A stretch of DNA of 64,000 bases from Holophagaceae bacterium (GTDB lineage Bacteria; Acidobacteriota; Holophagae; Holophagales; Holophagaceae): contig JADJVL010000001.1 of assembly GCA_016710635.1 (NCBI GenBank), forward strand, positions 62,001 through 126,000, given 5' to 3'. How positions within the stretch are numbered: the stretch's first letter is position 1; each line of letters begins with the position of its first letter. The translations under genes and the position numbers were made by a program. The notes beneath the pieces are model-generated. The model saw only the letters and a program-made list of their open reading frames with translations. It was not told the origin of the DNA and made no database searches. Shown here piece by piece: positions 20,201-27,226 of the stretch.

Positions 20201-20471
20201 GGGCCATGGGAATGTAGCCCTCGCCGAAGGTGAGCCAGCGCCAGAGCCCCAGGGGCCAGGAAAGCAGTACCAGGGCCGACAGGCCTAAGGACAGTCCGAG
20301 GCATAGGCGGGCCACCGCCCTGCGCCGCGGGTTGGATCCCTTGGGGGCGTTCACAGGGATCCCGCCCCAGGGCCGACCAAGCCCATCCCGGGATGGGTGC
20401 TGTCCGCGCCGATTTCCATGGGGCCTCTTCCGGTAAGGGAAGGTTAGTCGTCCTTCCCGGTACCGATGCAC
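14211..20471 (-). CDS. Giant hybrid sensor histidine kinase (multi-PAS, GAF, REC, HPT)
   Basis: About 2,086 aa from the GTG at 20471, which has a GAGG box; an internal GTG at 20354 would remove a basic 39-residue tail, so the start is uncertain. In order: eight or so membrane segments (about 55-260), another helix at about 280, an extracytoplasmic sensor region (about 300-560), a helix at 570-588, three PAS domains (about 612-990), GAF (1000-1165), three more PAS domains (1190-1560), HisKA with HEIRTP at about 1575, HATPase (NALKF, DTGIGIS, GGSGLGLSI), a receiver with phospho-Asp in LLTDIQMPRLDGY (about 1830-1950) and a C-terminal HPT domain with AHRVKGAGAMVG. A self-contained phosphorelay; the downstream regulator is not adjacent. 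Confidence 0.9.
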   Translation of the reverse strand: MHRYREGRLTFPYRKRPHGNRRGQHPSRDGLGRPWGGIPVNAPKGSNPRRRAVARLCLGLSLGLSALVLLSWPLGLWRWLTFGEGYIPMAPSTALALLVLAAGALFQREAAGRGDGLTRALTLVAGLAGSGAALLAWVPHLLGTSTPLTRFEAWLVPVAERMGGFPVGRMSPFTAAAILCLGLAVVLAALRPVPSGSWSVVRALAILFALAQSLGVLLGYLLGRPFSYAGSTIPMSAAAALVVALLGLSLFLELRPGIRPREQKAGAAGQPESTGLHGLGATALMLVLAIALGGYLEFTRRKDSAHRAQERELSEVAALRADRIAHWYRELTVHDVEGILKLSDLPRFAGESLRGASAGKELQAWMGGLQSLHIYDSISFWAPNGARLFAVPPEDAPPEPFLEASVRRTAATGTVRVLDLWMPVGSSQACLGLLVPVPASGPGQPAPGVLLLRVAAAKALFPVVQRWPAGQPSSETLLLRAEGGQAVILNATRHAPESLLSLRLSFQDHPGLAAAFDGGSGPRILRTRDHRGQEVLAALHRVEGTPWVLMAKVDIAEVQTPVREEAIQMGMLAAALILAMLLGIRLLIHRERHKGAERELGLERQRQDQDRMFRVLFSQVAIGIAQADLATGRLLAANLHFCDLLGYTEAELIDLGLRGLDLPSDPEVAALERVLQQRMLQGELPQFSLERRFLRKDGVPLWGLVTLSPLWKPGESQRTSAVILQDITERKQAEEALRDSEARFRSLFERSLAVMLLVDPTGGAIVDANPAAEAFYGWPRASLLRMRVSDINLHPSERIAADFQAAQEQRRNHFEMRHRLEDGSVRDVEIFSAPVRMGEQELLYSIIHDITDRKRVEASLREGEERLRLALAAGRQGLFDLDLPSGAAVVSPEYATMLGYDPETFHESNAAWLERLHPADREPVEAAFRDYVAGRCAEYRVEFRQRTGTGDWKWILSQGRIVAWAADGSPMRMLGTHTDITERKEQELRLAQLNRLFEALSAINEAIVQAASPEALFAEVCRVLVARGSFALAWVGAADPSTHDIKPVSIAGDHQGYLDRVHISVLDIPEGRGPTGTTLRVGCTTVINDFQTDPLLLPWREAGARKGWRSSIAVPIRVAGSPAFVLTAYSMIPGFFGPQEVSLMEKAAEDLSYALDHFGAEAQRRSAEAALQEARRFAQATLDGLTAHLCVVDARGMVISINESWRAFGEANGGNPHACGLGANYLEVCDRAEGPGRDEARAFAEGLRSVLAGERETFSMEYPCNSERERRWFLARVSRFTGGGPVRAVVAHENITARVQVEEALRESERTFAGAFKHSPVWIAITSLDDGAYLDANEALLRETGFSREEVLGRTAQELGILVDPAQREEMVEEVRRFGFARAQEVPFRIKSGEVRQCLVSVSRISSGNRPSLLTTLQDITERKQAEAALRRQLDIFTLVQQATKDSIWVWDLETQQVERSAKVHGLFGYDPGEVASTVEWWNDRVHPEDLERYRTSFRQALGGGETVWSCEYRWRRAEGQYARVLDRGCIVRDAAGKVLSVVGAVMDLSDQVRAEEALAASEAKSAFLATMTHEIRTPMIGMLGMVEVLSHTPLNEEQRLALDTLEASSRTLLGLIGDILDFSKIEAGRLELEPRAVSFRSIARDAFESHESQGRHKGLGMACHLDPALTGFHLADPVRCREILDNFLSNALKFTEQGSVILRVDVLESNPSSQTLAFRVQDTGIGISQANQDRLFQPFVQAESSTSRRFGGSGLGLSICRGLAALMGGQIIMESAEGAGTTLSFIAAFPRTEPLDGLRPLEDTSKAAWVPRKPPVRALAEASDCLILLAEDHPTNRLVLMKQLSLAGYQADVAEDGLKALEAMAKTKYALLLTDIQMPRLDGYQLAREVRRLEAEAGRPRIPILALTANALRGELERCQAAGMDDCIIKPVDIPGLDAKLRAWLPRAAGAMGPVPTGAPPADAPGPGPGPVEPPVDFTVLADLSRGDRASSLEILKDFVDSTRVDIAGLRPLLERGDRAGMARQAHRVKGAGAMVGARPLAAAAADLEALARTAGGASMEDGVKAVEASFVLLASFMARETGAS

Positions 20472-20519
20472 AGAAACGGCACCTCTGGGAAAGTTGTGAC
20501 CTCCATCGCCCGTCCTGGG

Positions 20520-23285
20520 CTAGTTCCGCGTCCAGAGGTCGAAGGGCCGGGCCCCCACCAGGACGTTCAGCTGGCTCTCCCGGCGCAGGGGCCCGGGCAG
20601 GTAGGGCCGGAGCTGGACCTGGCCCCAGCCCGTCTCGATGTAGAACTTGCCCACCGCGCCCCGGAGCACCAGCCCATAGCCCAGGGCGCGCATGCCCGCG
20701 CCGAGGTTGTTGGGGTCCTGGGCGAAGCGGCCGTAGTCCAGCCGCGGGACGAGCTGGACGTGGCCGCCGAAGGCGCGCCGGAGGGGGATGGGCAGGCCGA
20801 TCCGGAGGATCGCGAAGTTGGGGGCCACGAAGCGGGTGCTCGGCGTGCCGATGAGGCTGGCGTCCCCTCCCAGGATGTACTGGCGGTCAGGCACCAGCAG
20901 CGTCCGCCAGCCCAGGCCCGCCTCCAGGGCGAGGTCCACCCCCACAGGCCCCACCAGGTCCTTCGCCAAAGCCCGAAACAGGAGGTAGGCGCCCCGGACC
21001 TGGTTCAGTGCCGGCTCGAGGTCGGGCCGGGGCTCCGTGGGCGGAGCCGTCTGGGGGTGGCTCTTGGCGTGGTCGGCGGTCATGCGGATCCGCACCAGCA
21101 GCCCCTCGGTGGGAAAAGAGATGCGGTCGAGGCAATCCCATTCCGTGGACAGGACGAGGGAATCCTCGCCGTGCCGCAGCTTCGGATACCCCGTGGGACT
21201 CAAGGTCGATTCCCGGTGGCGATATTCGATCTCCGCCAATCCCTTCTGGGTCGCCCCGAAGCGCTGGAACAGTCCGGCGAAGACATCGTTGGTCCGCTGG
21301 GTCGAGTTCTCGATGAGCCGCTGGTACCCCGTGGGATCCACGCCCGTGCCGAAATAGCCCAGGAGCGGATCCCCTTCGAACCGATGCCAGGTGCTCCGGG
21401 CCCCCGCGAAGACGCCGATGGAGGGCCGGGTGGGAAAGGCGTGCCGCAGGGACAGGGAAGCACCCCGCTGGACGGAGTTCCCATAGGCGTGCAGCCACCA
21501 CTCGTTGCCCTTCAGCAGGAAGTCCTTCAGCCACGCGTCCACCACGCCGTGGAGACCCCAGGTCGTCTCGTAGGCCGCCGCCACGTTCACCTGCACCCGG
21601 TGCCGGTCCGTGGCGCCCATCCGGAGCGTCCAGTCCGCTTCCCCGGGACCGGCCTGGAGGCGCACCACCGGGTTCTGCAGGTTCAGGGAATGCTCCAGCT
21701 CCAGCAGCCGACTGCCCAACCAGCCGGTGTCGAGAGGTTTCCCAAGGGCCGGCCGGAACAGGTCCGCCATGACCTTCCGGCTGGCGGGGAGCAGTTCCGC
21801 GGGATCGACCACCACCGCCCCGAGGGAAGCCTCCCGCACGCGGACGCGGAGCTCGCCTTCCGGCGAAAGGGCGCTGCCCCGCAGGTCCAGGAGGGGACGG
21901 CCCCGGAGGGAACTGAGGATCAGGAGGTCCTGCAGAAAGGCGCCCCAGGCCGGTTCCCGGAAGGGGAGGCCCGGGGCGAGGCCATGTTCCCGGGCGAGGC
22001 GCTGCGCCTCCACGGACCAGGACTCGGGAACTTCCCAGACCATCTGCCGGATGACCGGGTTGGGGGTGATGTGGATGTCCAGGGCTGCGCCCGGGGCCGT
22101 GGGAAGGACCAGCCAGGCCTCCGCCACCAGGCCCTGGGCCAGCGCGCGCCGCAGCAGCCGGTAGCCATCCCGGCGGGACCAGCTCCGATCCGTGGGCAGG
22201 CAGGCCTGGGCGAGGGCCGCGAGGCCCGGCGGCGCGTCCCCCACGATCCGCCACTGGGTCGCGCCAAGGGGCAGCGCGCCGTCCTCGCCGTAGAGTCCGG
22301 CCTCCAGGGCGGGGAGCGCCGCGGCCATGGTGCTGCGCCCCAGGTCCGCCAGGGTGTCCACCTGGGTCCGGAAATCCAGGAAGTCGAAACCCTCCACCCG
22401 GGGCCGCAGCAGCAGGTCCGCCCGGCTCCGGTTCAATCCCGTCATGACCTCCGTGCTGTGGGCCAGGCTGCGCCCCGCCAGGGCGAAGGGGTTGCGCGCC
22501 GCGCGGGGCGCCACGGGATCGCTCACGTCCACCGCCAGCTGGAAGGCGTCCGGGCGGAGCCGTTGCGCTTCGAGGACCGGCAGGCTCTGGGAGACGCTGC
22601 CATCCACCAGCTGGGAGCCCTGGTAGTCCACGGGCCGGAACATCCCGGGGATGGACATGGACGCGCGCACCGCGGTCACCAGGTTGCCGGAGGTGAAGCA
22701 CTGAAGCTGCCCGGTGCTGAGGTTCGAGGCGATGCACGCGAAGGGCATCCGGAGCTGGGCGAAGTCCCCGCCGCACAGGGCGTCGGCCCGGAGCAGGTGG
22801 GCCGTGAGCATCTGGGTGGCGGCGAGCCCCGAAGCCTCCCCGGGCAGGAACTCCCAGCCCTCCGCCCGGTAGTCAAGTCGGACCACGGTGGCCTCGCGCT
22901 CCTCGTCCTCGCTGAAGGTCCTCCCTTCCGTGCGCCGGCGGGAATCCATGGTCGCCGCCCCGAAGTCCAGGGTCCTGAAGGCCCACCGGAGGCCCCGCCC
23001 GGAGAACCCGGCGGCCCGAAGGCCCCCGAGCATGGCGCCGGAACTGCTGCCGATGACCAGGTCCTCGGTGAGCCCCTCCTCCTCCAGCACCTCGAAGACC
23101 CCGATGTGGAGCAGTCCCTTGGCGCCCCCACCGCCGAGCACCAGGGACAGGGGCCGCTGGCCTTCCGCCCGGTACTCGGCGCGCAGCCGCAGCTGCTGGT
23201 CCGGGGCCTTCCGCTGAAGCCGGAGCTCGCCGCCCTGCAGCAGCGCCGGCGCCAGCAACCAGACGAGCACGGCGTGCGGCTTCAT
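20520..23285 (-). CDS. Patatin-like phospholipase with BamA-type outer-membrane barrel
   Basis: 921 aa with a signal peptide. Residues about 46-330 are a patatin lipase domain: glycine loop LGGGGAKGLLHIG, nucleophile elbow GSSSG with Ser near residue 81, and catalytic Asp in LVDGSVSQSLP. A POTRA-like segment (about 430-560) follows, and the last 350 residues alternate like a 16-strand surface-antigen/BamA barrel (VGARPFDLWTRN at the end). This order is that of PlpD-type (type Vd) autotransporters, which place a phospholipase at the surface. The end of the coding frame lies 49 bases from the kinase start. Confidence 0.88.
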   Translation of the reverse strand: MKPHAVLVWLLAPALLQGGELRLQRKAPDQQLRLRAEYRAEGQRPLSLVLGGGGAKGLLHIGVFEVLEEEGLTEDLVIGSSSGAMLGGLRAAGFSGRGLRWAFRTLDFGAATMDSRRRTEGRTFSEDEEREATVVRLDYRAEGWEFLPGEASGLAATQMLTAHLLRADALCGGDFAQLRMPFACIASNLSTGQLQCFTSGNLVTAVRASMSIPGMFRPVDYQGSQLVDGSVSQSLPVLEAQRLRPDAFQLAVDVSDPVAPRAARNPFALAGRSLAHSTEVMTGLNRSRADLLLRPRVEGFDFLDFRTQVDTLADLGRSTMAAALPALEAGLYGEDGALPLGATQWRIVGDAPPGLAALAQACLPTDRSWSRRDGYRLLRRALAQGLVAEAWLVLPTAPGAALDIHITPNPVIRQMVWEVPESWSVEAQRLAREHGLAPGLPFREPAWGAFLQDLLILSSLRGRPLLDLRGSALSPEGELRVRVREASLGAVVVDPAELLPASRKVMADLFRPALGKPLDTGWLGSRLLELEHSLNLQNPVVRLQAGPGEADWTLRMGATDRHRVQVNVAAAYETTWGLHGVVDAWLKDFLLKGNEWWLHAYGNSVQRGASLSLRHAFPTRPSIGVFAGARSTWHRFEGDPLLGYFGTGVDPTGYQRLIENSTQRTNDVFAGLFQRFGATQKGLAEIEYRHRESTLSPTGYPKLRHGEDSLVLSTEWDCLDRISFPTEGLLVRIRMTADHAKSHPQTAPPTEPRPDLEPALNQVRGAYLLFRALAKDLVGPVGVDLALEAGLGWRTLLVPDRQYILGGDASLIGTPSTRFVAPNFAILRIGLPIPLRRAFGGHVQLVPRLDYGRFAQDPNNLGAGMRALGYGLVLRGAVGKFYIETGWGQVQLRPYLPGPLRRESQLNVLVGARPFDLWTRN

Positions 23286-23404
23286 GGGTTCTCGAACGGA
23301 GGTCCAGCTCGGAGGGGAACGGGAAGCAGCGGCTTCACGCGGGGCCGGGACGGCCCGGTTCCGAGAGTCTGGCAGCAGGCGGGGCCCGGCAGGCCCAAAG
23401 CCTT

Positions 23405-23458
23405 GCCGGCGCCCGCGCCGCGGGAGCCTGCGAGGGCTTCCTTGGCGCGGGCGCCGGC
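23405..23458 (-). terminator. Strong hairpin downstream of malic enzyme
   Basis: A perfect 15-bp inverted repeat: GCCGGCGCCCGCGCC at 23405-23419 and its exact complement at 23444-23458, with a 24-base loop. It lies 27 bases beyond the malic enzyme stop codon on the minus strand, the place expected for a terminator. There is no clear U-tract. Confidence 0.6.
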
Positions 23459-23484
23459 GGCGTCAGGCCGGTCCTGGAGACCGC

Positions 23485-25224
23485 CTAGACGTGGGCCGGT
23501 TCCGCCTGGGTGGCGGGCTCGTAGTGCACCGGCAGGTACTCGGGGAACCACATGGCCCGGCGCACGACCTCCTCCAGGTTCACGAGGACTTCCGCATCCG
23601 CGTGGCCTTCCTTGACCGCCCGGCGGATGACGGCGCAGGCGACGGAGTGGGAGCAGTCGCGGATGGTGGCGAGCTGCGGATAGACCGCGGACTCGGCGAT
23701 GTCCGCCTCGGTCACGTGCGTCGCCAGCGCGCGGGCGGCTTCGAGGAACATCCCGTCGCTGAGGTGGCGGGCCTTCGCCACGCAGACGCCGAGGCCGACG
23801 CCGGGGAAGATGAAGGCGTTGTTGCACTGGCCGATGCGGTGCCGCTCGCCCTTGTGCATGACCGGATCGAAGGGGCTCCCGGTGGCCACGATGGCCCGGC
23901 CGTCGGACCAGAGGACCGCCTGTTCGGCGGTGCACTCGCTTTTCGAGGTCGGGTTCGACAGGGGGAAGACGAGTGGCCGCTCGTTCAGGGCCGCCATCTT
24001 CTTCACGATGGCCTCGCTGAAGGTCCCCGGCGTCGCGGAGACGCCGATGAGGATGGTGGGCTTGGCGTGGTCGATGGTCTCTTCCAGGGAGATGCGCGCC
24101 GCGTCGTCGACCTTCCAGTCCGCAACTTCCGCGCGCTCCCGGGCGAACTCCTTCTTGAATCCTTCGAGCCCCGCGCGGTCGGAGATCGCCAGCCCCTTGG
24201 TATCCACGGTCCAGATGCGCTTGCGGGCTTCCGCCAGCGGCAGGCCCTCGTCCACCAGGGCCGCGACGAAGAGCTCGGCGATGCCGTGGGCTGAGGCGCC
24301 GGCGCCGGCGAAGACCAGGCGCTGGTCGCTCATCTTTCCGCCGGTGAGCCGCATGGCGCCGTAGATCCCCGACAGGACCACCGCGGCGGTGCCCTGGATG
24401 TCGTCGTTGAAGGTGGGCAGCGTGTCGCGGAAGCGTTCGAGCTGGGTGATGGCGTTCTCCTTCAGGAAGTCCTCCCACTGGAGCAGGACGTTCGGGAAGA
24501 CCTTCTGCACCGCCTCCACGAAGCGGTCGATGAACTCCTGGTACTGCGGCCCGCGGATGCGCTTCTGGCGGAGGCCGACGTAAAGCGGATCGTTCAGCCG
24601 CTCCTCGTTGTCCGTGCCCACGTCCAGCATGATGGGCAAGGTCCCATAGGGGGAGACGCCTGCGCAGGCGGTGTAGAGGCAGAGCTTGCCGATGGGGATG
24701 CCCATGCCGCCGGCCCCCTGGTCGCCCAGGCCGAGGATGCGCTCGCCATCCGTGACGACGATGATGGAGGGGTCGTCGGTGTGATAGTTCCGAAGGACCT
24801 TCTCGATGCAGTCCTTCTGGTCGTAGCTGATGTAGAGGCCGCGCCCGCGGCGGAAGATGTGGGAGAACTTCTGGCAGGCCTCGCCCACCACGGGGGTGTA
24901 GACGATGGGGAGCATCTCGTCGATGCGCTCGTGGATCAGCCGGTAGTAGAGCACCTCGTTCCGGTCATGGAGACTGGCGAGGTAGATGAACTTCTCGAGG
25001 GGCGTCTCCTTGGCGCAGAAGGAGGCGTAGACCCTCGGCAGCTGCTGCTCGATGGTGAAGATCGCCGGGGGGAGGAGTCCGAGGATGCCGAGATCATCCC
25101 GCTCCTCCGCCGTGAAGGCGGTGCCCTTGTTGAGGAAGGAATCCATGAGCACGCCCTCGCCCCGCTTGTGGGACGCGATGTAGCGCTGCCGTGTCGAAGG
25201 GTTCACCTTGATCGAAAAGTCCAT
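23485..25224 (-). CDS. maeA: NAD-dependent malic enzyme
   Basis: 579 aa, the long NAD malic enzyme class that decarboxylates malate to pyruvate. YTPVVGEACQKFSHIF carries the catalytic Tyr; RGLYIS and VVTDGERILGLGDQGAGGMG follow, the metal/substrate motif FNDDIQGTAAV is intact, and the dinucleotide loop is FAGAGASAHGIA. The ATG at 25224 has a perfect GGAGG. It is monocistronic: a hairpin follows it and about 200 bases with an inverted repeat separate it from leuD upstream. Confidence 0.96.
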   Translation of the reverse strand: MDFSIKVNPSTRQRYIASHKRGEGVLMDSFLNKGTAFTAEERDDLGILGLLPPAIFTIEQQLPRVYASFCAKETPLEKFIYLASLHDRNEVLYYRLIHERIDEMLPIVYTPVVGEACQKFSHIFRRGRGLYISYDQKDCIEKVLRNYHTDDPSIIVVTDGERILGLGDQGAGGMGIPIGKLCLYTACAGVSPYGTLPIMLDVGTDNEERLNDPLYVGLRQKRIRGPQYQEFIDRFVEAVQKVFPNVLLQWEDFLKENAITQLERFRDTLPTFNDDIQGTAAVVLSGIYGAMRLTGGKMSDQRLVFAGAGASAHGIAELFVAALVDEGLPLAEARKRIWTVDTKGLAISDRAGLEGFKKEFARERAEVADWKVDDAARISLEETIDHAKPTILIGVSATPGTFSEAIVKKMAALNERPLVFPLSNPTSKSECTAEQAVLWSDGRAIVATGSPFDPVMHKGERHRIGQCNNAFIFPGVGLGVCVAKARHLSDGMFLEAARALATHVTEADIAESAVYPQLATIRDCSHSVACAVIRRAVKEGHADAEVLVNLEEVVRRAMWFPEYLPVHYEPATQAEPAHV

Positions 25225-25278
25225 ACAGCCTCCACGGGATCCCTCTCCCGGGTTCCCGCGACCGCCCCGGAGCTGCTT

Positions 25279-25297
25279 CGATCCGTGGGTCGGATCG
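25279..25297. promoter_or_regulatory. Small palindrome upstream of malic enzyme
   Basis: CGATCCG, five bases, CGGATCG: a 7-bp perfect inverted repeat about 55-75 bases upstream of the malic enzyme ATG. Spacing suits a dimeric repressor or activator site, but no regulator or second copy was seen. Confidence 0.3.
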
Positions 25298-25341
25298 TGG
25301 AAGGCCCTTCCCGGATCCGTCCTTCACAGTAATCCGGGGCC

Positions 25342-25399
25342 GCGCCGGCGGCGGGGAGGAAGGGCACTCCGTCACACTTTCTCCCCGCCGCCGCGGCGC
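25342..25399 (-). terminator. Terminator-like hairpin after leuD
   Basis: GGCGGCGGGGAG at 25347-25358 pairs perfectly with CTCCCCGCCGCC at 25381-25392, extended outward with a small bulge. It lies within 85 bases of the leuD stop on the minus strand and would end the five-gene operon that starts at 30472. U-tract absent. Confidence 0.5.
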
Positions 25400-25423
25400 C
25401 GGGCGCCCGCAGGGCTCCGCGTC

Positions 25424-25918
25424 TCAGCGCGGGCGCGCCTGCAGGCGCCGCCGGGTGTAGGGGATGAGCCCGCCGGCGTCCATGATCCCCTGCCGGGCCG
25501 CCGGCAGGCGGACCTGTGGGAAGGCCCGTCCGGTGCTCCGGTTCAGCACCTGGTCGGTGGTGAATTCCAGCTCGTCGCCTTCGACGGCCTCCAGGTCCGG
25601 GCAGAGGACCACCTTGAGGCCAAGGTTGATGCTGTTCTGCAGGAAGATCCGGGAGATGGACTTCGCCACCACCGCCAGATCGTGGCCCTTGAGGGTGGAA
25701 CAGGCCTGCTCCCGGCTGGAGCCGCAGCCGAAGTTCTCGCCGCCGACGATGATGCTGCCGGGGGGGAAGGCCTTCGCCCGGAGGCTGGCGTTGAAGTCCG
25801 TGCGGTCCGCGAAGGCGAACTGGGGCGTCTCCGAGGGCAGCACCGTGGCCATGTAGCGGCCCGGGTAGATGTCGTCGGTGCTGATGTCGTGCTCGAGCTT
25901 GAGGATGACTTTGGGCAT
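25424..25918 (-). CDS. leuD: LeuD-type hydro-lyase small subunit
   Basis: 164 aa swivel domain of a 3-isopropylmalate/homoaconitase-type dehydratase. DDIYPGRYM and GGENFGCGSSREQA are the family signatures; the latter binds substrate together with the iron-sulfur subunit. An AGGA box precedes the ATG. It starts 11 bases after the large subunit and is the last gene of the operon. The substrate may be isopropylmalate, but neighbours (CoA-transferase, lyase) suggest citramalate, 3-methylmalate or a dimethylmalate-like acid is at least as likely. Confidence 0.85.
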   Translation of the reverse strand: MPKVILKLEHDISTDDIYPGRYMATVLPSETPQFAFADRTDFNASLRAKAFPPGSIIVGGENFGCGSSREQACSTLKGHDLAVVAKSISRIFLQNSINLGLKVVLCPDLEAVEGDELEFTTDQVLNRSTGRAFPQVRLPAARQGIMDAGGLIPYTRRRLQARPR

Positions 25919-25929
25919 GGGAGGTCCTG

Positions 25930-27213
25930 TCAGGCGCGGGGGTCGGTGATGACGCCGGTGATGGCTGAGGCTGCGGCCACCGAGGGACTGCAGAGGTAGA
26001 CCTCTGATTTAGGGTTGCCCATGCGGCCCTTGAAGTTGCGGTTGGTGGTGCTGAGGGCCGTCTCGCCGTCCCCGAGGGCGCCTTCGTGGACGCCCAGGCA
26101 GGGGCCGCAGCCGGAGTTCATCACCACCGCGCCGGCCTTCATGAAGTCGTGGAGGTAGCCCTTGTCCAAGGCCTGGGCGAAGATCCGCCCCGAGGCGGGA
26201 AAGACCAGCATCCGCGTGCCCTGGGCCACTTTCTTGCCCCGGATGATGTCGGCGGCGGCGGCCAGGTCGTCCAGGCGCCCGTTGGTGCAGCTGCCGATGA
26301 CGATCTGGTGGACCTTGGTGCCAGCCACCGCCGCGACGCCCTTCACGTTGTCCACCGTATGGGGGCAGGCGATCTGCGGCCCCAGGGCGGACACATCGAT
26401 CTCGAGGGTGCGCACGTAGACGGCGTCCGGGTCGGGCTGGACGGTGGGGATGGGCTCGGTGACCCCGGCCTCCTCCCGGAGGTAGCGGACGGTCTCGTCG
26501 TCCCCCGGCACGATGCCCGAAGTGGCGCCGGCCTCGACGCTCATGTTGCAGAGCGCGATGCGGCCGCTGGTGCTCATGGCGCGGATGGTCTCGCCGTGGA
26601 ATTCCAGCACCTTGAAGTTGGCGCCCTGGGCGGTGAGGAGGCCGATGAGGTGGAGGACCAGGTCCTTCGCCCCCACCATGGGCGGGAAGGCGCCGGAGAC
26701 CACCACCTTGATGGTGGCAGGCACTTCGATGTTGACGGCGATGCCCAGGGCCCAGGCCGAGGCCATCTCCGTGGCGCCGATGCCGAAGCTGAAGGCGCCC
26801 AGGGCGCCGTGGCTGGTGGTGTGGGAGTCCGTCCCCACCACCACGAAGCCCGGCCGCACGTAGCCGTACTCGGGAAGGATCTGGTGGCAGATGCCGCCGA
26901 CATCGCCCCGGATGTCGTGGAACTTCGCGATGCCGTTGGCCGCCACGAAGTCCCGGATCTTCTTCTGGTTGGTGGCGGTCTTGGGGGATTCGGCGGGGAC
27001 CCGGTGGTCGAAGATGATGGCGATGCGGGAAGGATCCCAGACCTTCGCCTCCAGCCCCGTGCCCTCGAAGACCTCCTGGAACTGGTTGATCACCAGGGCG
27101 GCGTTCTCGTGGGACATGGCCAGGTCCACGGCGGGCTCCACCACGTCCCCGGCCTGGACGGAGGGCAGGCCCGCGGCCCGGGCGAGGATCTTTTCAGCGA
27201 CGGTCATGCCCAT
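25930..27213 (-). CDS. leuC: LeuC/homoaconitase-type hydro-lyase large subunit
   Basis: About 427 aa [4Fe-4S] subunit that moves the hydroxyl group of a branched malate. Start set at the ATG at 27213 because GGGAG lies five bases upstream; a longer frame would overlap the CoA-transferase. Cluster Cys residues are in VIGSCTNGRLDDL and in NSGCGPCLGVHEG; VVGTDSHTTSHGALGAF is the substrate loop. It belongs to the archaeal/HACN-like branch also used for citramalate or dimethylmalate, not the long proteobacterial LeuC. Works with the small subunit at 25424. Confidence 0.85.
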   Translation of the reverse strand: MGMTVAEKILARAAGLPSVQAGDVVEPAVDLAMSHENAALVINQFQEVFEGTGLEAKVWDPSRIAIIFDHRVPAESPKTATNQKKIRDFVAANGIAKFHDIRGDVGGICHQILPEYGYVRPGFVVVGTDSHTTSHGALGAFSFGIGATEMASAWALGIAVNIEVPATIKVVVSGAFPPMVGAKDLVLHLIGLLTAQGANFKVLEFHGETIRAMSTSGRIALCNMSVEAGATSGIVPGDDETVRYLREEAGVTEPIPTVQPDPDAVYVRTLEIDVSALGPQIACPHTVDNVKGVAAVAGTKVHQIVIGSCTNGRLDDLAAAADIIRGKKVAQGTRMLVFPASGRIFAQALDKGYLHDFMKAGAVVMNSGCGPCLGVHEGALGDGETALSTTNRNFKGRMGNPKSEVYLCSPSVAAASAITGVITDPRA

Positions 27214-27226
27214 GGCAGCTCCCTGT

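Noticed and set aside
20466..23615. 1,049-codon plus-strand frame over the patatin gene
   Set aside because: Low-complexity shadow of the minus-strand patatin/BamA gene, which has intact catalytic motifs.
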